DNA of 64,000 nt from Campanula takesimana (GCA_026119855.1 JAOWBW010001476.1:223361-287360); one strand, 5' to 3'. Counted from the first letter of the stretch, positions 10,088 to 21,497 are shown. The notes: generated by a model from the sequence alone, not told the origin. Program-made: numbers and translations.

Positions 10088-11399
10088 TTAAGCGTAGAAC
10101 TTCTTGAGCTTGTTGAGGTTGACCTCCTTTGGCAATTGATCACCATCCAAGTATACGAGTCATACTGCACCACCGCTTAATATCTTTTTGACCACGTAAG
10201 GACCGATCCATCGAGATCCCCACTTCCCAAGGGGATTCATGGAATTGGGAGGATGTTGTCTTAGGACCAAGTCTCCCTCTTTGATATTTTGAGTTTTCAC
10301 CTTCTTGTTGAAAGCCCTTGCCATTCTTTGTTGATAAGCCCTTCTGCGTTCATACGCTCTTAACCTCTTTTCGTCGAGTAAGTCTAGTTGTTCGTATCAA
10401 CTTTGCATCCAATCGACCTCGTTGACTTGGTTCTCGAGTAAGACCCGTAGAGAAGGAACCTCGAGTTCGACTGGGAGTACGGCTTCAGAACCATAAACAA
10501 ATGAGTACGGGGTTTCTCCCGTTGCTGACCGTATTGACGTACGGTAGCCCCACAATGCTAGTGGTAATTTCTTGGGCCAATAGCTTCAGAACCATAAACA
10601 AATGAGTACGGGGTTTCTCCCGTTGCTGACCGTATTGACGTACGGTAGCCCCACAATGCTAGTTGTAATTTCTTGGGCCAATCCCTTCCGGTTGAATCCA
10701 TTTTTCGTATGATGACCTCGATTGTTTTATTTGCTGCTTCGACCGTTCCATTGGCTTGGGGGCGGTACGGGGATGACTTGTGCTTAGTAATTTAGTAGTT
10801 AACCAAAAGTGCATCCATTTCTTTCTCGAAGTGAGAGCCATTGTCGGAGATGATCTCATGAGGAATACCGTATCGACACATGATGTTGTTCTTCACGAAT
10901 TCATCCACTTTCTTGGCGTTAAGAACTCGGTAAGGTTGTGCCTCGACCCATTTTGTGAAGTAATCCACGGCCGCTAGAATGAATGACTGTCCGTTGCTTC
11001 CCGTAGGGTGGACTTTGTCGATGATATATGTGCCCCAACAAGAGAACGGCCATGGTGTGGTCATGTTGTACAATTGTGAAGGTGGAGCATGTTGCAGATT
11101 AGCATGGAACTGGCATTTGGCACATTTCTTGACTTTCTTGATTCAGTCTCGTTCCATTGTAGTCCAATAGTAACCAATACGAAGTATCTTCTTGGCTAAC
11201 ATAATCCCATTCATGTGGGGCCCACACTCGCCTTCGTGGACTTCGTGCATGATTTCTTGAGCTTCGAACTCATTTGCACACAAAAGATTAATCTCTTGAT
11301 GATGTCTCTTGTAGACTCGGTTCCCAATCAATACATATCTGGCGGCTAGATTTTGTAGTGCTATTCGAGTTTTCCCATTGCTGTTCTCGGGAAAGGTGC
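10088..11399 (-). pseudogene. Integrase end of the pol gene of element A (Tat lineage)
   Basis: Read on the minus strand it begins at the junction with LTR fragment C and aligns with the integrase of element B. Visible parts are the zinc-binding start HEVHEGECGPHMNG, CAKCQFHANLQH, the core with ISDNGSHFEKEMDALL, and the C-terminal end KKFYA-stop. The first catalytic Asp region reads WGTYIID where B has WGIDIIG, so that Asp appears lost. In-frame stops follow the TTMERD and LLVNY segments. A 101-bp tandem duplication (10482-10683) shifts the frame. RT and RNase H are missing, displaced by the insertion at 11400. Confidence 0.85.
10482..10683. repeat. 101-bp tandem duplication within integrase
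   Basis: Two nearly identical copies start at 10482 and 10583, both beginning GCTTCAGAACCATAAAC. Element B has only one copy at the matching place. The length is not a multiple of three, so the coding frame is broken. Confidence 0.9.
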
Positions 11400-12495
11400 T
11401 GTAAGGATCCCGCCACGCGCGGAAACGCGATGGGTATGGGGCGAAACGCCAAACACGGGAACCGGTCAAATTTAACGGAGTCGCCACATTTTGTTAATTT
11501 TAAACCCAACAAAATGACAAAGGTTTGAGTTCAAAGGTTCGGAGGTCAGGTTACAACTTGGGAGGAGTTTTTACGTCCTCTCAAGTTGCCTCGGACAAAG
11601 CCGAGTCTCCCTAAGTTAGTTAAAATGTGCATATGTGTGTGTGTGTATTTAACGGAAAAAGTTCTGTTGTTGATTTTATTTGAGAAACTCGGCTGAAAAA
11701 GGGGTCCTTGAGTGATAAGATAAAAGTCAGAGGACAAAGCAGGCAATTTTGCCCTCCTACCTAAAGTGGTCGTACGGCTATAGGAGGCAATTCTGAGATT
11801 TTTACAGTTTGCTCAAGAACAGTCCATTTCAGAACAGAAACAGGGTATTCTGTCTGAAGCTGGACAAACTGTTTTGATCCCAGTTTGCAAGAAATCATTT
11901 TACAAGTTTTATAACATCATTCCTATGCTAAATGATCATCATTTGGTCCCCCAAAACAAGTATTTGGGTGTGATCATGAGCAATCATAGGAGAAAATCAA
12001 GAAAGTTGATGAATGTCCCCTTTGGACCAAAGTTGGTCATTTGGTGAATAAAGATTGGAAATTTATCACCAAGATGACATTTTATAACTTAAAATCCTTC
12101 CAAGATTCAAAATAACACATAAAGATTGAATCTTTATGACCCAAAAGTAGGATTTTGAGGCTAAACCAAAGAGGAAAATGATGAACACTAAAGTTTCATC
12201 ACCCTCATGAATATCATGGCCAAACAAACATAACATTTAAATGAATAAGGAATGTAAATGACAATCAACAAGTCTATGAGTGTCTAGGTTTAGAACCTCT
12301 TCCATACAAGGTATGGAGGGCACCTTGGAACTTCTCATAGCTTGGACAAGATAGTAATGTAATAGATAGGTATATAGTGCTTGATAATGGACAAGTCTTG
12401 CAAGAAATAAAAGGTGCTTGAAATGGACAAGTCTTTGCATGAGTGAAGAGTAAATACATGTATAACCAAGATATAAGAAAGAAAATAGGAGTAAG
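11400..12495 (-). mobile_element. LTR fragment C, diverged Tat family, inserted in A
   Basis: The left end TGTAAGGATCCCGCC starts exactly where the integrase of A stops aligning with B, which marks an insertion junction. Reading the minus strand, TGGCGACTCC at 11477-11486 is a perfect 10-nt tRNA-Arg-type primer-binding motif, again about 75 bp inside the terminus. The flank CAAAGGTTCGGAGGTCAGGTTA resembles the matching part of family A/B. The right end is not recognisable and stops at LTR D. AT-rich, no gene; a TG microsatellite lies at 11634-11646. Confidence 0.6.
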
Positions 12496-13526
12496 TGTAG
12501 ACACCCTGATCTCGCACCCCTAAAAACCTACCTTGAATCGGTCTAAACCCGAAAATTGACCTAAAACCCTCGATTTGGCTGTGCGGGACTTCTGTGAGCC
12601 TTATCGGTGTATCGAATGGATAAACGAACTTCAAATTCATGATCAGAGCGAAAAAACAAGCAAACAGGCAAAAATTTCGCTTTTCGAGGTGCGGGACCGG
12701 AAACGGGGCCCGCAACTCCCCGAACTGCTCGCTGTTATCCATTCTGTGCATTAAAAATATATTATTACCTTTCCTTGCTAATTGACATATTTCAGATATA
12801 CCGGCGTGACCACAAAATTATTCCAAGCAACTTTCATGTTGGGCCCGCGGACAACCGGGACACCGGAGCGCGCACGACGGAGCGGAAAGCCGGAGCCGGA
12901 AAGATGGTTATCCAAATTGGAAAATATCTCAAAATATCTTATCAACTGGTCAAGAAGAGCAAAAAATATATTATTGTCGTTCCTTGCTCATAAAAATATT
13001 TCAGATATACCGGCCTGACCAGAAAAATATTCCGAGCAACTTTCATGTTGGACTCGCGGACAACCGGGACACCGGAGGCGCGCACAACGGAGCAGTTAGG
13101 GAGCAAAAAGCCGGAGCCGGAAAGATGGTTATCCAAATTGGAAAATATCTCAAAATATCTTATCAATTGGTCAAGAAGAGGAAAAAAATATATTTATTGT
13201 CGTTCCTTGCTCATAAAAATATTTCAGATATACCGGCCTGACCAGAAAAATATTCCGACCAACTTTCATGTTGGACTCGCGGACAACCGGGACATCGGAG
13301 ACACGCACAACGGAGCAGTTGCGGAGCGGGAAGCCGGAACAGAGATAAGAAAGATGACTTTAAGCCTTAGTCAAGAAGGATAGATGATGAATCCACCAAT
13401 TTACAACCTCCCCCCTCCAAGCTACAACCAATTTACCACCTCCCTCCTCCTATATACACCACTCTCATCAATTTCAAAAAAAGAGACACAGAGACACAAA
13501 AACAAAAAAAAACAAAAAAACCCTAC
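12496..13526 (+). mobile_element. LTR fragment D with internal triplication
   Basis: It starts TGTAGACACCC, the terminal sequence of Tat LTRs, and reads to the right. Three units of about 209-223 bp (ATTTCAGATATACCGG at 12789, 12998 and 13221) fill 12775-13380. A TATA-like CCTATATACACC lies at 13449, followed by an A-rich tract. It is cut by element B at 13527, so the rest of its LTR and interior is not seen. No protein-coding gene is supported. Confidence 0.6.
12775..13380 (+). repeat. Three tandem units of about 209-223 bp in LTR D
   Basis: Each unit carries ATTTCAGATATACCGG, AACTTTCATGTTGG, GGACAACCGGGACA and, in the first two, GGAAAGATGGTTATCCAAAT. The third unit is diverged at its end. 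Open frames across it reflect the repetition, not a gene. Confidence 0.9.
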
Positions 13527-14285
13527 TGTAGATACCCCGGGGAACCACGGCTTTAGGCTAGAGCTGTGAATTATCCTAGGATGTCTAACTTGTTTTTAGA
13601 GTCGCCACCTATGTTTTGAGGAACATAAGAAAAACCTATAGATTGTAGCCTAAGTTTGATAACGAAAACAGAGATTCTTTGTTTTGAGGTTCGGGGGTTA
13701 GATTACGAGATGGGAAGTACCGAAACACCCATCTCTCCCAACTAAAGTTGGTCTTGCTTGATCAAAATCTACATGAATGAAAATGTTTTTCTTCTTCTTC
13801 TTTAAGTCGTGAAAAGGGGGGATTTAAAATAGGATTTGGAATGTAGGAGATAACTCCTTAACCAACCTCAATGAGATGAGGTGATCATTAGAGTCATGTC
13901 CCAAAATGGTTTGGGTGATTGCACATTTGATTAAAGTAAAAAGAGAGAGTGGAGATGAAGTAGAAAAGAAAGGAAAAGATGGACTTTTACCTACAATTTG
14001 AAGAACTTCAAATTGAGCAAAAACTCAGAGGCGCGCGCTTCCTGCTTTGGGGGCGGGAGGCGCGCGCGTCTGGCTCCTTCTGTAGGAGGCGCGTGACTCA
14101 GAGAAGGCAATTTTGACAGATGGACTAGAAAGTCAGCCCTGTCATTCAGTTTAGTCCCTGGACTTAACGAAGTCAGTCAGGAACTTAACGGAAGTGACAG
14201 AAACTAACGAGAAACACTTAAAATGGGGAGAAACACAAGATCAAATGTGCAATCGGGGTGAGCGGTCCAAGGCGGGGTGTCTACA
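13527..14285 (-). mobile_element. 3' LTR of Tat element B
   Basis: Ends are TGTAGATACCCCGG at 13527 and GGGGTGTCTACA at 14285, and a polypurine-like GAGGGGCTC on the minus strand follows at 14286. GC boxes start at about 14029, 14056 and 14085 (27-29 bp spacing). AGAGTCGCCACC at about 13597 is the embedded PBS-like motif. It is about 200 bp shorter than the LTR of A. The other LTR of B is hidden by or beyond the gap, so a target duplication cannot be checked; the left flank is CCTAC. Confidence 0.75.
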
Positions 14286-14460
14286 GAGCCCCTCGGCGAC
14301 GTGGATTGCAAAGCAAAACGCGTCGACGAAAGTTAAAAACAACCGCCGAGGACATCACCAAGAAAAGGCAAAGACTCGATGAAAGCAGGAATTTGAAATT
14401 GCGAGAGATAGTGGTACGCTCCCTGTGTGAGCGGATTTTGTTGATAGAGGGGGTGGCATG
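14286..14460 (-). other. Polypurine tract and 3' internal end of element B
   Basis: Near-identical to 5306-5473 of element A; purine-rich on the minus strand next to the LTR. No gene. Confidence 0.6.
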
Positions 14461-14605
14461 ATTCGTTAGGTGAACCTACCGGCTGAATGCTTTGAATGAG
14501 GCCGTTAGTGAACCTTTTGATGAATCCGTTAGTGAATCCCTTGGATGAGTCCGTTGGTGAACCCTTGTTGACGAATCCGTTAGTGAATCCCTTAGGGAGT
14601 TCGGA
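14461..14605 (+). repeat. Short tandem repeat of about 25 bp, four to five units
   Basis: Units with CCGTTAGTGAA start at 14502, 14526, 14551 and 14577 (24-26 bp apart), with a diverged unit before them. The array occupies the slot that holds the unrelated 30-bp array in element A. Confidence 0.8.
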
Positions 14606-15014
14606 ATTTTGAAGAGGACAGCCTACTTTTGAGTGGGAGTTTCTATCCTACTTTCGATTTTTGACATGCCTTAAGGGCGGACCAGAAAAAGGTGTGCCCA
14701 ACTGGGTGTCCGAGGATCGGGACAGTGTCTTGATTTAGGCTGGAGATCTCTGACAAGGCCCTTTTCTTGAAGCGATTTAGACCTGGGAGGCGCGCGCCTT
14801 CCTATGTAGGCTTGGGACGCGCGCGCACTTCAGACCACTGGCGGGTGGCGCGCGCGTCTGGGAGGCGGAATTCCGGGCTTGACATTTGCTGACCAAAAGA
14901 GCCCCCAACAGCTATAATATCATCTTCTGTTCGACCACTTGATTCTCACAGCTCCTTTCTGCCATTTTTGAACATCATATTATTGTTTAACTTTGCTTGT
15001 GATCAACACTTTCC
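14606..15014 (+). promoter_or_regulatory. Likely promoter of the antisense DUF7745-like gene of B
   Basis: GC boxes GGAGGCGCGCGCC (14786), GGGACGCGCGCGC (14814) and GGTGGCGCGCGCG (14844) are spaced 28-30 bp. A TATA-like CTATAAT lies at 14912, about 100 bp before the ATG at 15015. The boxes match those in the LTR of the same element. Confidence 0.5.
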
Positions 15015-16414
15015 ATGGCTTCCAATTCTTTTACCCTTGATGCCAAGGTTGTTAGTGACTATGAAAAGGACTTGGGTACTTTTGTGTATTCTTTTAAGAC
15101 CCATCCCAAGAAGGCCTTCATTAAAGACTTTGGGTTCCGAATTATTTTCACTTTGCGGACGTTGAAACCGATTGGGATTTGTTGAGAGCTGCCGCGGCTT
15201 TCTGGGATTGCGACAGCCATACCTTCAACCTTTCAGCTAATGAAATGGTGCCGACTGTTGACGATTTCGGGGCCATCCTTGGCATGCCTTTGGCCGGTCG
15301 GATTGCCGTCCCTAAATATCACCGTGGTGCAGTCGACTCTTGGGTTGAGTTACTGAATCTCCCTGTTGAGGATGTGAGGAAGATGTTGCACGGTACCGTG
15401 ATTGACATAACTGAGTTGCCGATGTTCTTCAGTTTACACTCGGAGGACCCGGTGGTTCATTCTTTCAAAAGAAATGCCATGGCCGTTTGTCTCTTCAGCG
15501 AAGTACTGTTTGTTACACCCTTTGGGACTGCGGACGCGCAGTTGGCTGAGATTATTTTGCAAGCTAAGGACCAGCAATTTAGTGTAACCCCTCTTATTGT
15601 AGGGGAGACGTTGCACGGCCTTGATGAGTTACACAGGACGGGCAAGATGTGTCGGGGAAGCCCTTTGCTTTTGACCATATGGCTCCGGGAACACTTCAAG
15701 ATTTATTCCCCGGATGGTGATTTGTCTCCCTTTGCCGTTCATAGGAGGAAGTTGTTGATCCGGGATTTATCTGAATATGGTTGGAAGAAATTCTTTGCTT
15801 CTCGGGTGACCGTTGATATTGAGTGGTGTCCTCCTTCTTGGGGTCTTCATCCTTTTGTGGAATGGACTCTTGGTTTTCGGCACGTGGTTGTACCCGGTTT
15901 GAGAGATTCTTCATTTTACCAGCCAGAGCGGGTTCTGCGGCAGTTCGGTCGCCAACAGACAATTCCTTTTCCGAGGGATGGAATGCTTCGTCCAGTTGCT
16001 TACATGGGTCCTGACTTCTCGAGTGAGCTTCAGTCGGCTTGGGGAGATGACCGCAATCGTTGGGCTTTCGCTCCTCTGTATCGGGGGAGTGTCTTCCTTC
16101 CTGAGAGCTACTTGGACTATTTATTTGGCACCCTTTACCGTGGCATCACTTGGGTTGATGTGCTTCGTGCCGAGTTGTTGGGATAGGGTTTTGAGCCTAG
16201 CAGCACTTTGAGATATAGGGAGGCTGCTGATGATTCGAGTAACATTCTCGCTGACCCTTTCGGTACTCCTTTGGATGGCTTTTATTCTAGGAGATGTGTT
16301 GCAGCACAGAAGGTTTCGGTGCGTATTAGTGCTCCTTTGTTACCCAAGAAGAAAAGGATTGAGAGACGATCGGGTGGTCCTTCGAAAGCTAAGAGAAAAT
16401 TGGATTTTTCTTAG
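15015..16414 (+). pseudogene. DUF7745-like (plant mobile-like) gene, antisense in element B
   Basis: ATG at 15015 starts MASNSFTLDAKVVSDYEKD. After a one-base frameshift near 15137 the main frame runs 15179-16186 with AAAAFWDCDSHTFNLSANE, EMVPTVDDFGAILGMPLAGR, RKMLHGTVIDITEL, LLTIWLREHF and SSFYQPERVLRQFGRQQ. This order fits the DUF7745 family found in plant retrotransposons, related to plant mobile domains. One TAG at 16184-16186 interrupts it; the same frame continues to 16414 and ends in a Lys/Arg-rich tail (PKKKRIERRSG ... AKRKLDFS) that could be a nuclear signal. Total about 466 codons and no visible intron. It runs opposite to pol. Function unknown. Confidence 0.75.
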
Positions 16415-16649
16415 TACCCTAAGAGATTGCAATTAGGCCACTTTGTTTTAGGATTTAATGTTTTGATGTCTTTTGTTGCTCAATAAATCCGTTGTAATGG
16501 TTTGAATAATTCATTGAATGAATAAAAATTGCATTTTGTTATTTGAAGTGAATTGGGTATTTTTGATATGTTTTAGACCGCACCCGAAGGTTTCCTACGT
16601 TCCTCCAGTTGGGAGGCTCAGGTCTCCGTAGTTCAAACAAACAAAGACA

Positions 16650-16680
<31 letters not shown>

Positions 16681-16841
16681 TGTTGTGCACCCTGTTTTTT
16701 GCCTAGACCGCCCTTTCGGGTTTTCAATCTAGCGGGCTTCTTTTTTTGCACGTGCTCTAATTTTTGCCTAGGCCGTCCTTGCGGGTTTTCAACCTAGCGA
16801 GCGATTTTTTTTTTTTTTTTTTTTTTAATGGTCTTTGTTTA
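16415..16841. other. Convergent 3' regions between the antisense gene and pol of element B
   Basis: AATAAA at about 16482 and 16520 may end the plus-strand transcript. The 64-bp unit with CCTAGACCGCCC occurs about twice (about 16697-16805). T-tracts lie at 16654-16681 and 16804-16826. No gene. Confidence 0.55.
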
Positions 16842-19800
16842 TTAAGCGTAGAACCTCTTGAGCTTGTCGAGGTTGACCTCCTTTGGCAGCTGGTCACCAT
16901 CTAACTCCACGAGCCGGACTGCACCACTGCTTAGTATCTTTTTGACCACGTACGGACCGATCCATCGGGGTCCCCATTTCCCCAGGGGATTCATGGCATT
17001 AGGAGGATGTTGTCTTAAAACCAAATCTCCCACATTGATGTTTCGAGGCTTCACTTTTTGTTGAAAGCTCTTGCCATCCGTTGCTGATATGCCCTCGTGC
17101 GTTCGAGTGCTCTTAACCTTTTCTCGTCGAGTAAGGCTAGCTGTTCGTATCGACTTTGCATCCAGTTGACCTCGTTGACTTGATTCTCGAGGAGGACCCG
17201 TAGAGATGGGACTTCAAGTTCGATAGGGAGTACGGCTTCAGAACCATAGACTAATGCATAAGGAGTTTCTCCTGTTGCGGATCGTATTGATGTGCGGTAG
17301 CCCCACAATGCTAATGGTAGCTTTTCGGGCCAATCCCTTCCTGTTGAGGCCATTTTCTTGACGATGGTCTCGATGGTCTTATTTGCTGCTTCGACTGCGC
17401 CATTTGCTTGGGGCCGGTAAGGAGATGACTTGTGCTTGGTGATCTTGTATTCTACCAAAAGTGCATCCATTTCCTTCTCAAAGTGAGAGCCGTTGTCGGA
17501 AATGATTTCATGAGGCACGCCGTATCGGCACATGATATTAATCTTTACAAATTCGGCCACTTTCCTGGCGTTGAGGGTTCGATAGGCTTGTGCTTCGACC
17601 ACTTTGTGAAGTAGTCGACTGCCACTAGGACGAATGACTGCCCATTGCTTCCGGCAGGATGAACTTTACCGATGATGTCTATCCCCCAACAAGAGAAAGG
17701 CCAAGGTGTGACCATGTTGTAAAGTTGTGAGGGTGGAGCATGTTGCAGATTAGCGTGGAATTGGCACTTGGCACACCTTTTGACTTTCTCGATACAGTCT
17801 CGTTCCATAGTGCTCCAATAGTAACCAATGCGAAGTATCTTCTTGACTAGCATAAACCCATTCATGTGGGGTCCACATTCTCCTTCGTGCACTTCACACA
17901 TTATCTCTTGAGCTTCGGTCTCATTGGCGCATAAGAGATTGATCCCGTCGTGGTGCCTTTTATAGACTCGGTCCCCAATCAGTACGTACCGAGAGGCTAA
18001 CCTTTGCAGAGCTGCTTGAGACTTCTTATTGATGTTCTCGGGATAAGTGCCGTCTTTGAGGAAGTTCATGATATCCGAATACCACGGAGAGTTTTTTGAA
18101 CCTCGTTGATCTCGATACTCATGCAATATGCCGGACTGTTCCTTCGAGTAATTTTGAAAGGCTTCACCATTTTCCCTTTGGGCATTTCAACTAATGAAGC
18201 TATAGTGGCCAGTGCACCGGCGAAGCGATTCTTATCCCTTGGCAGGTAGTTGAAAGTGATCTCTTGGAATTGTTCAACCAGTTCTTCAAGGTGCTGACCA
18301 TACTGTTGGAGAGTCGGGTCTTGGGTTCGCCATTTACCCGATTGCTGATTGATAAGGAGCAAAGAGTCACCGAACACTTCTAGTTCCGTGACGTTTCTTT
18401 CGAGAGCTGCTTCGAGCCCCGCTATGCATGCTTCGTACTCGGCAATGTTGTTGGTAGCTTCAAATTCCAGGCGTATGGCAATGGGAGTGTAGATGTCTTT
18501 TGGATCGACAAGCAATACCCCTATACCAAAACCGTGTTTATTGGCGGCGCCATCGAAAAAAAGTTGCCACTTGTCTTCCTCGGTTGCAGTACAAATTAAA
18601 TGCTCGTCGGGGAACTGTACATCTTCCCCCCTTCACTTCGTCACACGGGAATTCGGCAAGCTGGTCACTGAACACTTTCCCCCTGACGGATTTTAGTGTG
18701 ACGTAAGTGATATCATAGCCAGCGAGCATGAAGTACCATTTGGCTATTCTTGTTGACATGAAAGGTTTCTCGAAGATGTAGCGGAGGGGTCCACCATTGC
18801 TACTAGCTTGATCGGAAAAGCTTCCATATAGTGTTTGAGCTTTTGAGTGACCCAAACCAATGCTGCACATGACTTCTCTAAGACAGAGTAGTTCTTTTCG
18901 CCTCTTTGGAATCGGCGACTGACAAAATAAATGGCGTTCTCCTTTGTGGACTCTCGTTGCTCTTGTGCTAACATAGCCCCTAGGGCTTCATCATTGACAG
19001 TGAGATAAAGCAACAGAGGTTTCTCCTTGTGCGGTGGAACTAGAACAGGAGGGCACGTCAAGTAATGCTTCACTTGATCGAAGGCTTCTTGGCACGCGTC
19101 GGTCCATTCTAGAGCCACATTCTTCTTGAGTAACTTGAAGATTGGCTCGCACATGGAAGTGAGTTGGTGCACAAACCGACTGATGTATTGTAGTCTGCCC
19201 ATGAAAACTTTAATCTCTTTTTGCGTCTTTGGAGGAGGCATGTCAATGATTGCCTTGATTTTGGAGGGGTCTACTTTGATTCCCCTTTCAGTGACCATAT
19301 AACCAAGAACTTTGCCTCGGATAACCCCGAATGTGCACTTTGCGGGGTTGAGCCTCATCTTGTGTTGACGAAGCCTTTCGAAGAACTTGCGGAGATCGAT
19401 TAGGTGTTGACCATCGGTTCCTTTGGAGTGAATGATCATGTCGTCCACATAGACCTCGATTTCTTTGTGAATCATATCGTGGAACAAGTCTGTCACGGCT
19501 CTTTGGTAGGAAGCCCCAGCATTTCTTAACCCAAATGGCATGACTGTGTAGCAAAAGGTACCCCACGGTGTTGTGAAGGCTGTCTTATGTTGATCTCCTC
19601 GGCCATGAGAATCTGATTGTACCCAGCGAACCCATCCACGAATGAGCGAACCTCGTAGGCAGCAGTGGAGTCGACTAGCATGTCGATATTAGGGAGTGGA
19701 AAATCATCCTTTGGGGAAGCTTTGTTTAAATCCCGGAAGTCTACACAAACTCGAACCTTGCCGTTCGCCTTCCTGACTGTCACAATGTTGGCTAACCATG

Positions 19801-20064
19801 TCGGATACTCGATAACCTTGATGAAACCCACGCTGAGGAGCTTCTCAATCTCTTCTTTGACCTGCAGAGACCATTCTGGCTTGATCTTTCTGAGCTTCTG
19901 CTTACTGGCCGGGCATCTTCTCTGATCGGAATCCTGTGCTCCGCTACCTTTCTGTCTAAACCCGGCATGTCTTTGTATGACCATGCGAACACATCCACGA
20001 ACTCCCGTAGTAATGCAGTCAATCTGTCTCTGTCGTCTCCCTTGAAGAAGCTTCCAATCTTGGT
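16842..20064 (-). pseudogene. Pol of Tat element B: RT, RNase H, archaeal-type RNase H, integrase
   Basis: The minus-strand order is as follows. The segment upstream of RT has LREFVDVFAWSYKDMPGLD. RT (about 19930-19240) has VCVDFRDLNKASPKDDFPLP, DGFAGYNQI, MPFGLRNAGASYQRA and the catalytic YVDDM. RNase H (about 19150-18800) includes EKNYSVLEKSCAALVWVTQK. A second, archaeal-type RNase H (18600-18200) has EATNNIAEYEACIAGLEAAL and FGDSLLLINQ. Integrase (18060-17100) has HEVHEGECGPHMNG, CAKCQ, WGIDIIG, ISDNGSHFEKE and AANKTIE. The C-terminal IGPYVVKK module ends at RFYA-stop. A second RNase H is diagnostic of the Tat lineage, probably Ogre-like. Frameshifts occur near 19925, 19595, 18790, 18620 and 18110. 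Upstream pol and gag are lost in the gap. Confidence 0.9.
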
Positions 20065-20164
20065 NNNNNNNNNNNNNNNNNNNNNNNNNNNNNNNNNNNN
20101 NNNNNNNNNNNNNNNNNNNNNNNNNNNNNNNNNNNNNNNNNNNNNNNNNNNNNNNNNNNNNNNN
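20065..20164. other. Assembly gap, 100 N
   Basis: Exactly 100 undetermined bases separate pol of element B from the middle of a Tekay LTR. By comparison with the right LTR (26120-28448), about 1 kb of LTR plus the junction are missing, so the true gap is larger than 100 bp. Confidence 0.98.
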
Positions 20165-21497
20165 AACTGGTACTCACATTCATACATTGCAAACATGATC
20201 ACAAAACAGACCAAACCCAAACACTCTCAAACAAAACTTAGTCAAATATCATGACACGCTTGTTCACAAAGAAACCATTTAAAATACTAGAGTGTCCCAC
20301 AATGTCCATCTAAGTCAATAAGAATAGTACTCAAAACCTAGACCAATTCTAAACGATTTGTTTTTATAAAACACTTACGGAAATATCGACATAATATGAA
20401 CCTAAAACCCAACTAAATAAAACCCACTCATCTCGAAGTACTCAATTAGATCTTTAAAAACGATAGTTTACACGCCCTAAAACGGAGTCCGGATGAGAAA
20501 GTTATGACCTCCGGAAGATTTCACGTAAAATGTACAAGTGCAGAATTGGCCCTTACACGAGTCGTGTACCCATACACGAGTCGTGTAACAGCTGCTACAC
20601 GAGTCGTGTATCAGTACACGAGTCGTGTAGATTTTCACCCTTTCAGTACTTTTCTCTACACGAGTCGTGTAGCCTTACACGAGTCGTGTAACAGACCTGG
20701 AACACGAATTTTACCCAATTTTTGTTCTATTCCAATATCCATTTCAACCCAAACCTTTCCATTTCAATCCTAATCAACCCTAACACTTCTAACAAGTATA
20801 CTCAAGCATTATACCCACTTATAAACCCACAAAACAACCTCTACACACTCAAATCAAAACAAATGATTCAAACATCAATTTATCACAAAAAAAAATGAAT
20901 AAAAATTAAATCAACATTTATCTTCACAACAAAGCTTTGAATCATCATCTCATGTATCATATAAAACATATATGACAATTTTTAAGCTAAAGGGGCCTTA
21001 GTAACTTACCTCAAATGGAAATCAAACTCAACCAAAATAACTTCTATTTAGCTCCAAACGATCCTAGCGACGATCTAAATGTTTTATATAAATCGATTAT
21101 TAAGAGAGGAAGCATACAAGATGATCAAAAAGAAGAGAGAGAGAGATGGAGCTTACCTCAACAACAATGGAGGGAGAGAGAGAAAGGGAAATGAGTGTGA
21201 GTGTGTGGTGAGGAAGAGTGTAGGATGAGGGGGAGGAGGGGGAAAGGTTGATAGTTAATTTAGGAGTTACACTTAAACCCCTCAATTTCTACTTCACCCA
21301 ATAAACCCTTAACAACTTACACCCAAGCCCTCCAATACCCCACACAATAATGATCATCTAACATAAAATCAACACATAAATAAATCACAAATGATCAAGC
21401 AAATCATGTTGAGCATAGATTATTATGAGAGAATAAAATGCACACATAAATAATATTAAAATTAAGATTATAAATAGGGGGGTTTCGGGTCGTGACA
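20165..21497 (-). mobile_element. 3' LTR of Tekay chromovirus, partial
   Basis: The segment matches 27117-28448 almost base for base, with scattered single-base indels in homopolymers. It ends GGGTCGTGACA at 21497; on the minus strand it starts TGTCACGACCC. The first part of the LTR falls in the gap. It carries the same six-palindrome array as the right LTR. Confidence 0.9.
20554..20690. repeat. Six TACACGAGTCGTGTA palindromes in the left LTR
   Basis: Copies start at 20554, 20573, 20596, 20615, 20657 and 20676. They form three pairs, each with 19-bp start-to-start spacing. Each copy has two perfect 7-bp arms around a central G. Confidence 0.98.

Noticed and set aside
19792..20220. Minus-strand frame running across the N gap
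   Set aside because: The undetermined bases make the frame appear open. The right part is Tekay LTR, the left part is pol of element B.
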